This document shows, piece by piece, positions 51,148-60,136 of a stretch of DNA of 64,000 nt. The first letter of the stretch is position 1; each line of letters begins with the position of its first letter. The notes below the pieces were generated by a model, which saw nothing but the letters and a program-made list of their open reading frames with translations, did no database searches and was not told the DNA's origin. The position numbers and the translations under genes were made by a program. The DNA is from Marinibacterium anthonyi (GTDB lineage: Bacteria > Pseudomonadota > Alphaproteobacteria > Rhodobacterales > Rhodobacteraceae). The stretch covers positions 124,001 through 188,000 of the forward strand of contig CP031585.1 of assembly GCA_003217735.2 (NCBI GenBank). The letters run 5' to 3'.

Positions 51148-52593
51148 TTGGCCGACCTGATCATCACCAACACCATCGTCGTCACCGTCGACCCCGAAAG
51201 GCGCGTGCTGTTCGACGCCGCCATCGTCATCAAGGGCGACCGGATCGCCGACATCGGGCCCTCGGGCGACCTGCAGGCGAAATATGCCGGGATGGACACC
51301 ATCGACGGCACGGGCAAGGTGGTCCTGCCGGGGCTGATCGACGTGCACGCCCATGCCGGTCACGGGCTGATCAAGACGCTGGCGTCGGGCGACAGCCCCA
51401 AGTGGTTCAACGCCTGCCGGATCGCCTATACCACCGCCTCGACCCCCGAATTCTGGTTTGCCGAGGCGCAGCTGGCCGCGCTGGAACGGGTGCGGTTCGG
51501 GGTGACGACGGGCGTGTCCCTTCTGGGCGGGGGGGATTCCATCATGCGCACGGATGATCCCGATTACGGCGATGCCCATTGCGATGGCGTGGTCGAGGTC
51601 GGCACGCGGTCGGTCGTGGCCGTGGGCACCACACGCCCGCCGCACCCGTTGACCTACGCCAGATGGGAGGGCGACACGGCCACCGAATACCCGGTGGATT
51701 TCGACCGCCAGCTGGCGACGTCGGAGGACCTGATCAAGCGCCGCCATGGCAGCGAAGGCGGGCGGATCAACTTTGCGCTGCTTACTCCGACCCTGCGCGC
51801 CGAACACGTGGACACGCTGGGCGCGGCCAACCTGGCCGAAGCGCGGCGGCAGGCGCAGGTGGTGTCGGCAAGGGCGCGCGATTATGGCATCGTCTTTACT
51901 CAGGACGGCCACCGCAACGGATCGGTCGCCTATGCGCACGAGATGGGGATCCTGGGGCCCGAGGCGCTGCTGTCCCATTCCACCGACCTGACAGAAGACG
52001 AAATCGCCATCTGTGCCCAGACGGATACGAAGATCGCGCACAACCCGTCGGCCATTGCCTCCGTCTATGGCCGCTGCCCCGCGCCAGAGCTGATGGCGGC
52101 GGGGGTGACCGTGGGGCTGGGGTCGGACGCGACGGCGCCGGACCGGTCGGGCGACATGTTCCGCCACATGCAGCAGCTGATGCATTACCACCGCCGCCAC
52201 TTCCGCGATCCGTCCTGGATCCCGCCCGGCAAGGCGCTGGAAATGTGCACGATCGACGGGGCCAGGGCGTTGGGGATGCAGGACGATATCGGATCGCTTG
52301 AAGTCGGCAAGAAGGCCGACATGATCCTGATCGACATGCGCCGCCCGCATCTGTACCCGGCCAACATGCATGTCAGCCACCTGGTGAACTTCGCCAACGG
52401 CAACGATGTCGACACCGTGATCTGCGACGGCCGCGTGCTGATGCAGGGCCGCACAGTGGCGAGCGTGGATCAGGACAAGGTGCTGGACGCCGCGCAGCGC
52501 GAGACGGAATTGATGCTGAAACGCGGCGGTTTCGAAGACCTGCTGACGGTGCCCGGCGATTTCTGGGGCGCGTTGCAGTTCCACTATGCCTGA
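51148..52593 (+). CDS. Amidohydrolase (TrzA/AtzA/SsnA-like deaminase)
   Basis: 481-residue metal-dependent amidohydrolase of the deaminase and chlorohydrolase group. Metal ligands are seen in PGLIDVHAHAGHGLIKTL near residue 60, FTQDGHRNGSVAYAHEMG near 250, LSHSTDLTEDEI near 275 and VGLGSDATAPDRSGDMFRH near 325. The group removes amino or chloro groups from purines, pyrimidines, triazines and related rings. No ATG fits: the start is TTG 51148 with AGGAG 7 bases before it. Being last in an ABC operon, it probably acts on the imported compound. Its last 10 bases overlap the convergent BenE gene. Confidence 0.85.
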   Translation: MADLIITNTIVVTVDPERRVLFDAAIVIKGDRIADIGPSGDLQAKYAGMDTIDGTGKVVLPGLIDVHAHAGHGLIKTLASGDSPKWFNACRIAYTTASTPEFWFAEAQLAALERVRFGVTTGVSLLGGGDSIMRTDDPDYGDAHCDGVVEVGTRSVVAVGTTRPPHPLTYARWEGDTATEYPVDFDRQLATSEDLIKRRHGSEGGRINFALLTPTLRAEHVDTLGAANLAEARRQAQVVSARARDYGIVFTQDGHRNGSVAYAHEMGILGPEALLSHSTDLTEDEIAICAQTDTKIAHNPSAIASVYGRCPAPELMAAGVTVGLGSDATAPDRSGDMFRHMQQLMHYHRRHFRDPSWIPPGKALEMCTIDGARALGMQDDIGSLEVGKKADMILIDMRRPHLYPANMHVSHLVNFANGNDVDTVICDGRVLMQGRTVASVDQDKVLDAAQRETELMLKRGGFEDLLTVPGDFWGALQFHYA

Positions 52594-53771
52594 GCGGCGC
52601 CCTCCCTGGCGGCCCGGCGGCGCAGGCCCAGCACCAACTGGGTGCAGCCGCCGAAGATCAGCGCCCAAAGCGGCGCGCCGATGCCCATCAGCGTGACGCC
52701 CGAGACGGTGGCCATGAAGGTCACCAGCGCGGCGTCGCGGTGGTCGGGGCGGGACAGGGCGGCGGACAGGCTGGCGTTGATCGTGTTCAGCAACGCCAGC
52801 CCCGCCAATGTGATCACAAGCGGTTTCGGCGCGATCAGGAACAGCCCGATGATCGCCCCGCCCATCAGCCCGACGATGCAGTAGAGCACGCCCGCCGCCG
52901 CGACGGCCTTGTAGCGGGTGGCGGGATTGTCGTCGGCCTCGGGGCCGCCGCAGATCGCCGCGGTGATGGCGGCGAGGTTGAAGGCATAGCCGCCGAACGG
53001 CGCCAGCAGCAGCGACGCCAGCCCTGTCACCGTGATGCTGGCCGAGACCGGCGGCCGGTAGCCGGCCGCCTTCAGCGTGACGACCCCGGGGATGTTCTGG
53101 GACGACATGGTGACGATATACAGCGGCAGGCCGACCCCGATCAGCACCGGCAGCGAAAAGCTGGGCATGGTGAAGACCGGCTGCGCCAGCGACCAGTCGA
53201 TGGTGAGGTCGGTGTCGAACTGCCCCGTCCCCCAGCACCAGGCGCAGCCCGCCACCAGCACCAGCGGAATCGCATAGCGCGGCGCGAACCGGCGGCCGGC
53301 CAGGTAGGTGGCGCACATGATCGCGACCAGCGGCAGGTCTTCGGTCATCGAGGTAAAGACCCCCATGCCGAAGCGGAACAGGATCCCGGCCAGCATAGCG
53401 CTGCCCAGGGCGTCGGGGATCAGGTGGGACAGCCGTTCGAACCAGCCGGTCAGCCCGGTCAGGGTCAGCAGGACGGCGCAGAAGACAAAGGCGCCGGTGG
53501 CGTCGCCCAGGCTGACGCCGCCCAGGCTGATCGCCAGCAGGGCCGCACCGGGCGTCGACCAGGCGGTCAGGATCGGCATGCGGTAGCGCAGCGACAGGAT
53601 CAGGCTGGTCAACCCCATCCCCAGACCCAACGCCAGCATCCAGGATGTCGCCTGCGCCGGCGAGGCGCCGACCGTGTCGATGGCCTGGAAGATGATCGCG
53701 GCGCTGCTGGAATAGCCCAGCAGCACGGCGATCATCGCCGCGACCAGATGCGACAGTTTCAGTCCGAACAT
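52584..53771 (-). CDS. BenE-family transporter (YdcO-like)
   Basis: 395-residue inner-membrane protein with 11-12 helices of the benzoate/H+ symporter (BenE) family. AVLLGYSSSAAIIFQAIDTV near residue 16, ILTAWSTPGAALLAISLG near 67, GVGLPLYIVTMSSQNIPGVV near 215 and APFGGYAFNLAAITAAICGG near 265 are conserved. GAAGGA precedes the ATG at 53771. It is divergent from an XRE-cupin regulator, the same arrangement as ydcO and ydcN (sutR) in E. coli. The substrate may be an aromatic acid, but in the YdcO branch it is not established. Confidence 0.88.
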   Translation of the reverse strand: MFGLKLSHLVAAMIAVLLGYSSSAAIIFQAIDTVGASPAQATSWMLALGLGMGLTSLILSLRYRMPILTAWSTPGAALLAISLGGVSLGDATGAFVFCAVLLTLTGLTGWFERLSHLIPDALGSAMLAGILFRFGMGVFTSMTEDLPLVAIMCATYLAGRRFAPRYAIPLVLVAGCAWCWGTGQFDTDLTIDWSLAQPVFTMPSFSLPVLIGVGLPLYIVTMSSQNIPGVVTLKAAGYRPPVSASITVTGLASLLLAPFGGYAFNLAAITAAICGGPEADDNPATRYKAVAAAGVLYCIVGLMGGAIIGLFLIAPKPLVITLAGLALLNTINASLSAALSRPDHRDAALVTFMATVSGVTLMGIGAPLWALIFGGCTQLVLGLRRRAAREGAAQA

Positions 53772-53821
53772 GGCGTGTCCTTCGCCTGCGCCCCGCATGG
53801 ACGGGGTGTTGCGGTTTCGGA

Positions 53822-53850
53822 CGTTATAGCGTACGACCGTTATAGCGCAC
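53822..53850. promoter_or_regulatory. Direct repeat in BenE/XRE gap
   Basis: CGTTATAGCGTAC (53822-53834) and CGTTATAGCGCAC (53838-53850) are direct repeats with a 16-base period, 17 bases before the XRE gene. A likely binding site for the XRE-cupin regulator. Confidence 0.55.
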
Positions 53851-53866
53851 AACCTTGAACTGGCCG

Positions 53867-54403
53867 ATGAGCGACCCGAAGATCCCGATCAACCTGAAGG
53901 CCGTGCGGACGCGCGCGGGGCTGAGCCTGTCGCAGGCGGCGGAACTGACGGGGATCAGCAAGGCGATGCTGGGCCAGATCGAACGCGGGGAATCCAGCCC
54001 GACGATCGCCACCATGTGGAAGCTGACAAAGGGGTTCCACCTGCCGCTGACCGCCTTCCTGACCGACTGGCAGGACACGACCGTGCCCCGGACTCCGGTG
54101 CGGTTCCCCGGATCGATCACGGTGGCGCCGGTGTTTCCCTTCGATCCGCTGGTGGGCTCCGAAACCTTTCTTGTGACGCTGGACCCGGGGCAGGAACACG
54201 TTTCGCACCCCCATGACGCGGGCGTGGTCGAAGATGTCGTGGTGACCCTGGGCACGGTCGAGGTGCTGCGCGATGGCAACTGGGCGCCCTGCGCGCGCAA
54301 CGACGGGCTTCGGTTTGCCGCCGATCAGCCGCATGGCTACCGCAACCCGTCCGACGCGCCGGCACAGTTCCTGAACGTGCTGCATTATCCGCAGCTGCCC
54401 TAG
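53867..54403 (+). CDS. XRE-cupin regulator (SutR/YdcN-like)
   Basis: 178-residue regulator with an N-terminal Cro/C1 helix-turn-helix (AVRTRAGLSLSQAAELTGIS, then KAMLGQIERGESSPTIATMW, residues 10-55) and a C-terminal cupin that would bind a small ligand (GQEHVSHPHDAGVVEDVVVT near 110). This XRE-cupin layout and its position opposite a BenE-type transporter match E. coli SutR (YdcN), a regulator of sulfur-use genes. The start at 53867 has no strong ribosome site. Its 3' end overlaps the convergent PPC-domain gene by 4 bases. Confidence 0.85.
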   Translation: MSDPKIPINLKAVRTRAGLSLSQAAELTGISKAMLGQIERGESSPTIATMWKLTKGFHLPLTAFLTDWQDTTVPRTPVRFPGSITVAPVFPFDPLVGSETFLVTLDPGQEHVSHPHDAGVVEDVVVTLGTVEVLRDGNWAPCARNDGLRFAADQPHGYRNPSDAPAQFLNVLHYPQLP

Positions 54404-55224
54404 TCGGCGATCAGAAGCAGTTCGGCTGTGATGCAGATGCGGTTGCCGTGCGGCTTCAAACGGCCTGTTTTCGGATCGCCATCGAACCCGACCGAGGCGG
54501 CGTCGATGGTGACATCGCCCGCCACCCGGCCCGAGCGTACCAGGACCTCGGTCGCATAGCTGTCCAGCCGATCATCGTCGAATTGGGTGGTCACAAGGCT
54601 GCCGATCCCCTCGATCCGGGCGTCACCCAAGGGTGCGACGGCCTGAACCAGAAGCGCATGCGGATCCTCGTTGGGGCGCAGGGTGCAAAGAAGGGCATTG
54701 GTCTCTGCCGGGCCGGTGGCGGTGGGGGTGGGGGCGAACAGGTCGAACCCGGTTTCCGGATCGTGCGTCACCTGCAGCGCGGCGCCCGTCAGACCCCAGC
54801 CCGGCGCGGTGATGTCGTCCCGCAGCACCGATTCCGGCGACAGAAGGTGACCCATCCGCACAGGCCCGCCGCCTTCCGACCAAAGCCCATGGCAATGCAG
54901 GAACGCCGCGCCGTCCTTCGTGCCAATGTGCAGGCCGGCCTCGGTCACCGTCGCGTTCCGCATCGTATACGTCCGGCTGTACCAGGCCGCCCGCCCGTCC
55001 CCCGGCGCGGGAGCGGGGATGACATAGGACAGGTGCGCGAACGCCGCCGGGCCGATCTTCAGGTAGCCGGCGGTGAAACCCGCATCGGCAAAGGCGCGGA
55101 TGACCGCCTGATCAAACGGAACCCCCGCTGCCAGCCGCAGGTCGACCGGCTGCGCGTGGCAGGGCAGGGCGGTGAACCGCGCCCCGGCCCGGGGGCCGGG
55201 GTGGGAAAGCGCCCGGGGCGTCAT
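54400..55224 (-). CDS. PPC/DUF296-like protein
   Basis: 274-residue protein that seems to hold two copies of a small mixed alpha/beta domain like PPC (DUF296). AGYLKIGPAAFAHLSYVIPA near residue 50, TKDGAAFLHCHGLWSEGGG near 103 with VRMGHLLSPESVL resembles the GGH-type core of PPC domains, where a histidine cluster may bind metal. Last gene of the IclR, thiolase, acyl-CoA ligase operon and coupled to the ligase (ATGA). Role unknown; the link to CoA chemistry suggests a small-molecule rather than a DNA-binding job. Confidence 0.55.
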   Translation of the reverse strand: MTPRALSHPGPRAGARFTALPCHAQPVDLRLAAGVPFDQAVIRAFADAGFTAGYLKIGPAAFAHLSYVIPAPAPGDGRAAWYSRTYTMRNATVTEAGLHIGTKDGAAFLHCHGLWSEGGGPVRMGHLLSPESVLRDDITAPGWGLTGAALQVTHDPETGFDLFAPTPTATGPAETNALLCTLRPNEDPHALLVQAVAPLGDARIEGIGSLVTTQFDDDRLDSYATEVLVRSGRVAGDVTIDAASVGFDGDPKTGRLKPHGNRICITAELLLIAD

Positions 55225-56822
55225 TGGGCCGTGGCCGGTTCGGGCAGGTCGCCGCGGGCCAGAAGCTCTTCTCGGATGATCTTCTTGGTGATCTTGCCAT
55301 AGGCGCTTTTGGGCATCTCGTCCCAGAAGACCACGTGGCGGGGCATCTTGTAGCGCGCCACCTTGCCGCCCAGCCATGTCAGCAGCTCTTCGGGGGCCAC
55401 TACCGCGCCGTCGCGGGTCACGCAGACGGCCACGCCGATCTCGCCCCAGACCGGATCGGGGACGCCCAGGATCGCGACCTCGGAGATGGCGGGGTGCATC
55501 AGCACCTTTTCCTCGATCTCGCGGGGATAGATGTTGGACCCGCCCGAGATGTACATGTCCGACGCGCGCCCCGTGAGGTAGAAGAACCCTTCGCCGTCCA
55601 TGTGCCCAAGGTCCCCGGTCAGGAACCAGCCGTTGCGGAAGCTCTTGGCGTTGGCGTCGGGGTTGTCGAAATAGCCGGCAAAGACGGCCGGGCCGATGAC
55701 GGCGATTTCGCCGGTCTCGCCCGGCGTGACCTCGTTGCCCTGCGCGTCCTGGATCTGGACCTGCATGCCTGTGCGGGCAAACCCGCAGGACCCGATGCGC
55801 ATGGTGGCGTCGTCGGTCGAATGTTGCGCAGGCGGCAGGACGGTGATGTTGCCGGTGACCTCGCCCAGCCCGAAATACTGCACCAGCTTGGGGCCCAGCA
55901 CCTGCAGCGCGCGGACCTGGTCGGCGCGGTACATCGGTGCGCCGGCGTAGATCATGTAGCGCAGGCTGGAATGGTCGTGGTCGTTGACCGACGGATGTTC
56001 GACCAGCAGCTTGACGATGGTCGGGACGGTGAAGACGTTGGTGACCTTCCACTTTTCCACCAGGCCCCAGATCTCGTCGGGATCGAACTTTGCCTTGGCG
56101 GGCAGGATGGTCTTTACCCCGTGCGCCACCTGCGCCAGCTGGTGGATCCCTGCGCCGTGGCTGAGAGGGGCCACGACGACCGAGGCATCGTCCGGTCCCG
56201 TGCCGGGCATCAGGTCGCACAGGTGGTTCGTGATCACAAAGGCCATCTGGCCATGGGTCAGCACCGCGGCCTTGGGCCGGCCGGTGGTGCCGGAGGTGAA
56301 GAAGAACCAGCAGGGATCGTCGCGGTGGACCTCGGCGGTGGCGGGGACCTGGCCGAGGTAATCGGCGACAAGGGTTTCATAATCGTCGCCCAGCCCGTCA
56401 CCGATGCCCACGGTGAAGTCGACGCCGCAGGCGGCCGCGTGGTCGGGAAAGGCGGCCTCGCACAGGATGCCGCGCGCCTGCGCGCTTTGGGCGAGGAAGG
56501 CGATGTCGTCGGGGGATTGGCGATAGTTGGCCGGCACCCAGATCGCGCCGATCCGCCAGCAGGCGAACATGGCTTCGAACATCTGGTTGTTGTTGGCCGA
56601 TTGCACCAGCAGCCGGTCGCCTTTCTTCAGCCCATAACGGTCCTGCAGCGCCATGGCGAAGGCGGCGGACCGCGCCTCCATTTCCGCCCAGGTCCAGGTC
56701 TGGTCGCCCCACACGAAACCGATGGCATCGGGGTGGCGGCGGGCGGATTCGGTCAGGAAATGCGACAGGTTCATCACCCGGGTCGAAACGGGGGGCAGGC
56801 CCCCCGCAAGGTCGATGGTCAT
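55221..56822 (-). CDS. Acyl-CoA ligase (adenylate-forming)
   Basis: 533-residue class I adenylate-forming enzyme that joins a carboxylic acid to CoA using ATP. The P-loop FFFTSGTTGRPKAAVLTHG lies near residue 172, YFGLGEVTGNITVLPP near 317, LTGDLGHMDGEGFFYLTGR near 405 and the C-terminal catalytic lysine in PKSAYGKITKK near 510. All core motifs are intact, in contrast to the ruined copy at the left edge of the window. It overlaps both neighbours by four bases. Substrate probably the acid imported by the divergent TRAP system; aryl or branched acids are usual for this branch. Confidence 0.9.
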   Translation of the reverse strand: MTIDLAGGLPPVSTRVMNLSHFLTESARRHPDAIGFVWGDQTWTWAEMEARSAAFAMALQDRYGLKKGDRLLVQSANNNQMFEAMFACWRIGAIWVPANYRQSPDDIAFLAQSAQARGILCEAAFPDHAAACGVDFTVGIGDGLGDDYETLVADYLGQVPATAEVHRDDPCWFFFTSGTTGRPKAAVLTHGQMAFVITNHLCDLMPGTGPDDASVVVAPLSHGAGIHQLAQVAHGVKTILPAKAKFDPDEIWGLVEKWKVTNVFTVPTIVKLLVEHPSVNDHDHSSLRYMIYAGAPMYRADQVRALQVLGPKLVQYFGLGEVTGNITVLPPAQHSTDDATMRIGSCGFARTGMQVQIQDAQGNEVTPGETGEIAVIGPAVFAGYFDNPDANAKSFRNGWFLTGDLGHMDGEGFFYLTGRASDMYISGGSNIYPREIEEKVLMHPAISEVAILGVPDPVWGEIGVAVCVTRDGAVVAPEELLTWLGGKVARYKMPRHVVFWDEMPKSAYGKITKKIIREELLARGDLPEPATAQ

Positions 56823-57988
56823 TTCACGCGCTCCAGGATCGACACGTAATTGGCCACCGCCGCGCCGCCCATGTTGAAGACACCGGCGATCTGCGCGCCG
56901 GGGATCTGCATGTCGCCCGCGTCGCCCGTCAGCTGCATCGCGGCCATGACGTGCATCGACACGCCGGTGGCGCCAATCGGGTGGCCCTTGGATTTCAGCC
57001 CGCCCGAGGCGTTGACCGGCAGCTTGCCGTCCTTTGCGGTGATGCCGTCGCGGATCACGCGCCCGCCCTGGCCGCGTTCGGCCAGGCCCATGGCTTCGTA
57101 TTCCAGCATCTCGGCGATGGTGAAACAATCGTGGGTTTCCACCAGCGACAGGTCATCGAGCGTGAGCCCCGATTGGTCGAACGCCTGCGCCCAGGCGCGC
57201 CGGGCGCCGGCGAATTCCAGGATGTCGCGGCGCGACAGGGCCATGATCTCGTTCGCATGGGTGCGGGCGCGGAAAGCGACGGCGCGCTTCATGGTGGCGG
57301 CGGTTTCGGCGTCGGCCAGCACCAGCACGGCGGCCCCGTCGGACACCAGCGAGCAATCGGTGCGCCGCAATGGCCCGGCGACGATCGGGTTCTTGTCCGA
57401 CACCGTGTTGCAGAAGTCCTTGCCGAAATCCTTGCGCATATGGGCCAGCGGGTTGGCCATGCCGTTGGAATGGTTCTTGGCGGCGATCATCGCCAGGTCT
57501 TCGGACTTGTCGCCGTAGCGCTGGAAATAGCCGCCCGCGATCTGGCCGAAGAGACCGGCGAATCCGCCGTCGATATCCGCCTCTTCCTTGCGGTAACTGG
57601 CGCCCAGCAGGATGTCGCCCACTTCGGCCGTTGGGGTGGCCGACATCTTTTCGGCCCCCACGACCAAAGCGATCCGGCCACGGCCCGCCGCGATGAAATC
57701 CAGCGCGCCGTGCAGCGCGGCCGACCCCGTGGCACAGGCGTTTTCATAGCGCGTCGCGGGGGTGGATCCGAACCGTTCGTCCCCCATGGCGACCAGCGCG
57801 GCCTGGAAATCCTGGCGGGAAAAGCCGTTGTTGAAGACCCCGGCAAAGATGCCGTCGACGTCTTCGGGGGTGATGCCGGCATGGTCCAGCGCCTCGGCCA
57901 CGGCGGCGGCCATCAGCGATTCCGTATCGGGCAGGTCGGATTTGCCAAAGGGCGTGTGGCCCCAGCCGACGATCTGTGCGTCTGTCAT
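56819..57988 (-). CDS. Thiolase (SCP-x-like acyl-CoA thiolase)
   Basis: 389-residue thiolase. The nucleophile is Cys85 in ATRYENACATGSAALHGAL; ETHDCFTIAEMLEYEAMG near 290 carries the His, and NASGGLKSKGHPIGATGVSM near 335 is the C-terminal signature. The sequence style (GWGHTPFGK, no GGSIALGHP-type motif) is that of the SCP-x/acetoacetyl type. It would cleave a 3-oxoacyl-CoA made from the acid activated by the adjacent ligase. It starts 33 bases after the IclR gene and is coupled to the ligase. Confidence 0.88.
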   Translation of the reverse strand: MTDAQIVGWGHTPFGKSDLPDTESLMAAAVAEALDHAGITPEDVDGIFAGVFNNGFSRQDFQAALVAMGDERFGSTPATRYENACATGSAALHGALDFIAAGRGRIALVVGAEKMSATPTAEVGDILLGASYRKEEADIDGGFAGLFGQIAGGYFQRYGDKSEDLAMIAAKNHSNGMANPLAHMRKDFGKDFCNTVSDKNPIVAGPLRRTDCSLVSDGAAVLVLADAETAATMKRAVAFRARTHANEIMALSRRDILEFAGARRAWAQAFDQSGLTLDDLSLVETHDCFTIAEMLEYEAMGLAERGQGGRVIRDGITAKDGKLPVNASGGLKSKGHPIGATGVSMHVMAAMQLTGDAGDMQIPGAQIAGVFNMGGAAVANYVSILERVK

Positions 57989-58021
57989 GTGTGTGTCCTC
58001 CGGGAAATCAGGTCTGGGAAA

Positions 58022-58840
58022 TCAGGTGTTGTCCCGCGCGGCGTAAAGCCGGGCGAGCGTTGTTTCGATGGTGCGCGCGCCGTGCCGCAGGTGCGCGACC
58101 AGCTCGTCGCGGCGGGGCTGCTGCATGCGGCTTTCGATGGCGGCCAGTGACAGCGCGCCGGCCAGCGCGCCGTCGGGGCGGCGCAGGGCCACGCCGATAC
58201 CCCAGCTGTCGGGCACGATCAGGCCGGGGTTCAGCGCATAGCCGGCGTCACGGGTCAGCGCGATTCGGCTCCGCACGTCGTCGGGCTGAAGCATCGGGTA
58301 TTCGGCCGCCAGCTGCGCGGCATTGGCGGTCAGCACCGCGTCGATCTCGGCATCGGGCAGGGCGGCGAGCATCGCCAGCGACCCCGCGCCGACCCCCAAA
58401 GGGTGCAGCCGCCCGGTCATCAGCGCATAGGTGCGGATCGGATAGGTGCCTTCCTCGCGATGCAGGCACAGCGACGAAACCCCCCGCCGGACCGACAGGA
58501 AAGCCGCGTCGCCGGTGACCTGGGCCAGGCGGGCCAGCGCTTCGAACGACATTTCCAGAAGACCGTGCCGGTGGGCCGCGAAGGTCCCCAGGACATAGGC
58601 TTCCTCGCCCAGGAAATAGCGCCGGGTTTCAACGTTCTGTTCCACCATGCCGCCGCGGATCAGCGCCAGCATCAGCCGCCGCACCGTGGGCTTGTTCAGC
58701 CCGCTTTCGCCGACCAGTTCGCCCAGGCTCGCGCCTTCGGTCGGGTGGCGCCCGACCATGCCAAGCAGCGCCAGCGCGCGATCCACGCTCTGGCTGCCGC
58801 CCAGGGCGGCAGCGCCGGTTTCGGGTTTTGCATGCTCCAT
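58022..58840 (-). CDS. IclR-family regulator
   Basis: 272-residue IclR regulator. Winged helix GASLGELVGESGLNKPTVRR near residue 36, effector domain after about 85 (RLAQVTGDAAFLSVRRGVSS; NPGLIVPDSWGIGVALR). It leads the thiolase, ligase and PPC operon and is divergent from the TRAP operon, so it can control both. The ATG at 58840 fits the family, but the only AGGAGG lies about 20 bases before it with a perfect dyad in between (58846-58860), so translation start or transcript start may differ from this choice. Confidence 0.85.
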   Translation of the reverse strand: MEHAKPETGAAALGGSQSVDRALALLGMVGRHPTEGASLGELVGESGLNKPTVRRLMLALIRGGMVEQNVETRRYFLGEEAYVLGTFAAHRHGLLEMSFEALARLAQVTGDAAFLSVRRGVSSLCLHREEGTYPIRTYALMTGRLHPLGVGAGSLAMLAALPDAEIDAVLTANAAQLAAEYPMLQPDDVRSRIALTRDAGYALNPGLIVPDSWGIGVALRRPDGALAGALSLAAIESRMQQPRRDELVAHLRHGARTIETTLARLYAARDNT

Positions 58841-58845
58841 AATAT

Positions 58846-58860
58846 GGACCGTTTCGGTCC
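58846..58860. promoter_or_regulatory. IclR-type operator
   Basis: GGACCG-TTT-CGGTCC, a perfect dyad with a 3-base spacer, 5 bases upstream of the IclR ATG. It is a likely autoregulatory site in the gap shared with the divergent TRAP operon. Confidence 0.6.
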
Positions 58861-59035
58861 GCCTCCTCCTGCGGGATTCCGAAAAGTTACCCCGCAATAT
58901 TTTGTTTCTTTCCGAATATTGCAAGTTCTTCTTGTCCGTGGCAATTAAGCTGTTCCATGATGTGGATCATCCGGCGTTGCAAGGAGGCGGCGCACGGGGG
59001 AGGGCCGGGGGTGGCCCGCACTTTGGGAGGACAAG

Positions 59036-60040
59036 ATGACGTTCGCAAAATTTGGCATGACTGCACTGGCGACTGTGCTTGCGGGGGCAATGACGGTCGG
59101 CGTGGCCGGGGCCGAAACGCTGCGCCTGTCGCACAACACCGGCGATACCACGACCTGGCAGAAGGGCGCGGACAAGTTCGCCGAACTGATTTCGGAAAAG
59201 ACCGACGGTGACATCACCGTGCGTGTCTTCCCCAACGCCCAGCTGGCCGGCGGCGACCAGATGCGCCAGGCCGAAATGGTCGGGCGCGGCGCGCTGGACC
59301 TGGTGGTGACCTCGGCGATCAACGTGACGCCCCTGGTGCCCGAGATGGCCGCCTTTTCGCTGCCCTACCTTTACGCCGACTACGACCAGGTCGATGCGAC
59401 GACGCAAGGAGCCCCCGGCGAACAGCTGGCCGAGATCCTCAAGGGCAAGGGCATCATCGTCCTGGCCTGGGGCGAAAACGGGTTCCGCGAAGTGACCAAC
59501 AACAAGCACCCCGTGAAGACCCCCGACGACATGAAGGGTCTGAACATGCGGGTGGCCGGGCCGATGTACATCGACGTGATGAACGCGCTTGGCGCCAACC
59601 CGCAGCAGATGCAGTGGGGCGAGACGATGACCGCGCTGCAGCAGGGTGTCGTTGACGGGCAGGAAAACCCGATCGGCGCGGTGATCATCCCGCAGCAGGT
59701 CTACGAAGTGCAGAAGTACCTGACGACGTGGCATTATTCCTACGACCCGATCTTCATCGGCATCAGCCAGAAGAAATGGGACAGCTACGACGCCGATACC
59801 CAGGCCAAGCTGAAGGCGGCGGCTGTCGAGGCGATGGATTACCAGCGCCAGATCTCGCGCGAGGCGACGGCGTCGGGCATCGCGTTCCTGCGCGACAAGG
59901 GCATGGAGGTCTATGAACCTTCGGCCGAGGAACTGGAGGCCTTCAAGGCCGCGACCCAGCCCGCCTTTGACGAATGGGCGGCCAAGGTGGGCCCGGACCT
60001 GGTGCAAAGCTTCCAGGACACGATCCACGGCGCCGACTGA
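59036..60040 (+). CDS. dctP: TRAP solute-binding protein DctP
   Basis: 334-residue DctP-type TRAP binding protein with a Sec signal (residues 1-26, cleavage after AGA). ETLRLSHNTGDTTTWQKGAD opens the mature part; MRVAGPMYIDVMNALGANPQ near 178 carries the arginine that holds the ligand carboxylate, followed by GVVDGQENPIGAVI. It should deliver an organic acid to the permeases encoded downstream. GGGAGG precedes the ATG. The presence of a CoA ligase and thiolase next door fits a carboxylate substrate. Confidence 0.92.
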   Translation: MTFAKFGMTALATVLAGAMTVGVAGAETLRLSHNTGDTTTWQKGADKFAELISEKTDGDITVRVFPNAQLAGGDQMRQAEMVGRGALDLVVTSAINVTPLVPEMAAFSLPYLYADYDQVDATTQGAPGEQLAEILKGKGIIVLAWGENGFREVTNNKHPVKTPDDMKGLNMRVAGPMYIDVMNALGANPQQMQWGETMTALQQGVVDGQENPIGAVIIPQQVYEVQKYLTTWHYSYDPIFIGISQKKWDSYDADTQAKLKAAAVEAMDYQRQISREATASGIAFLRDKGMEVYEPSAEELEAFKAATQPAFDEWAAKVGPDLVQSFQDTIHGAD

Positions 60041-60094
60041 TCCCCGAACACCGCGTGGCGCGTGCCCTGGCGGCGCGCGCCCGACCTGACTTTC

Positions 60095-60126
60095 AAGCGA
60101 TACGATCAAGCGATACGATCAAGCGA
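60095..60126 (+). repeat. 13-bp tandem repeat
   Basis: AAGCGATACGATC occurs twice in tandem (60095-60107, 60108-60120) and partly a third time (60121-60126), between dctP and dctQ just before the dctQ ribosome site. It is probably slippage; no function is apparent. Confidence 0.7.
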
Positions 60127-60136
60127 CGGAGCGGCG

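Noticed and set aside
58861-58870. CCTCCTCC at 58862 as a third small-RNA loop
   Set aside because: It has no flanking stem or T-run and is the complement of an AGGAGG-type ribosome site before the IclR gene.
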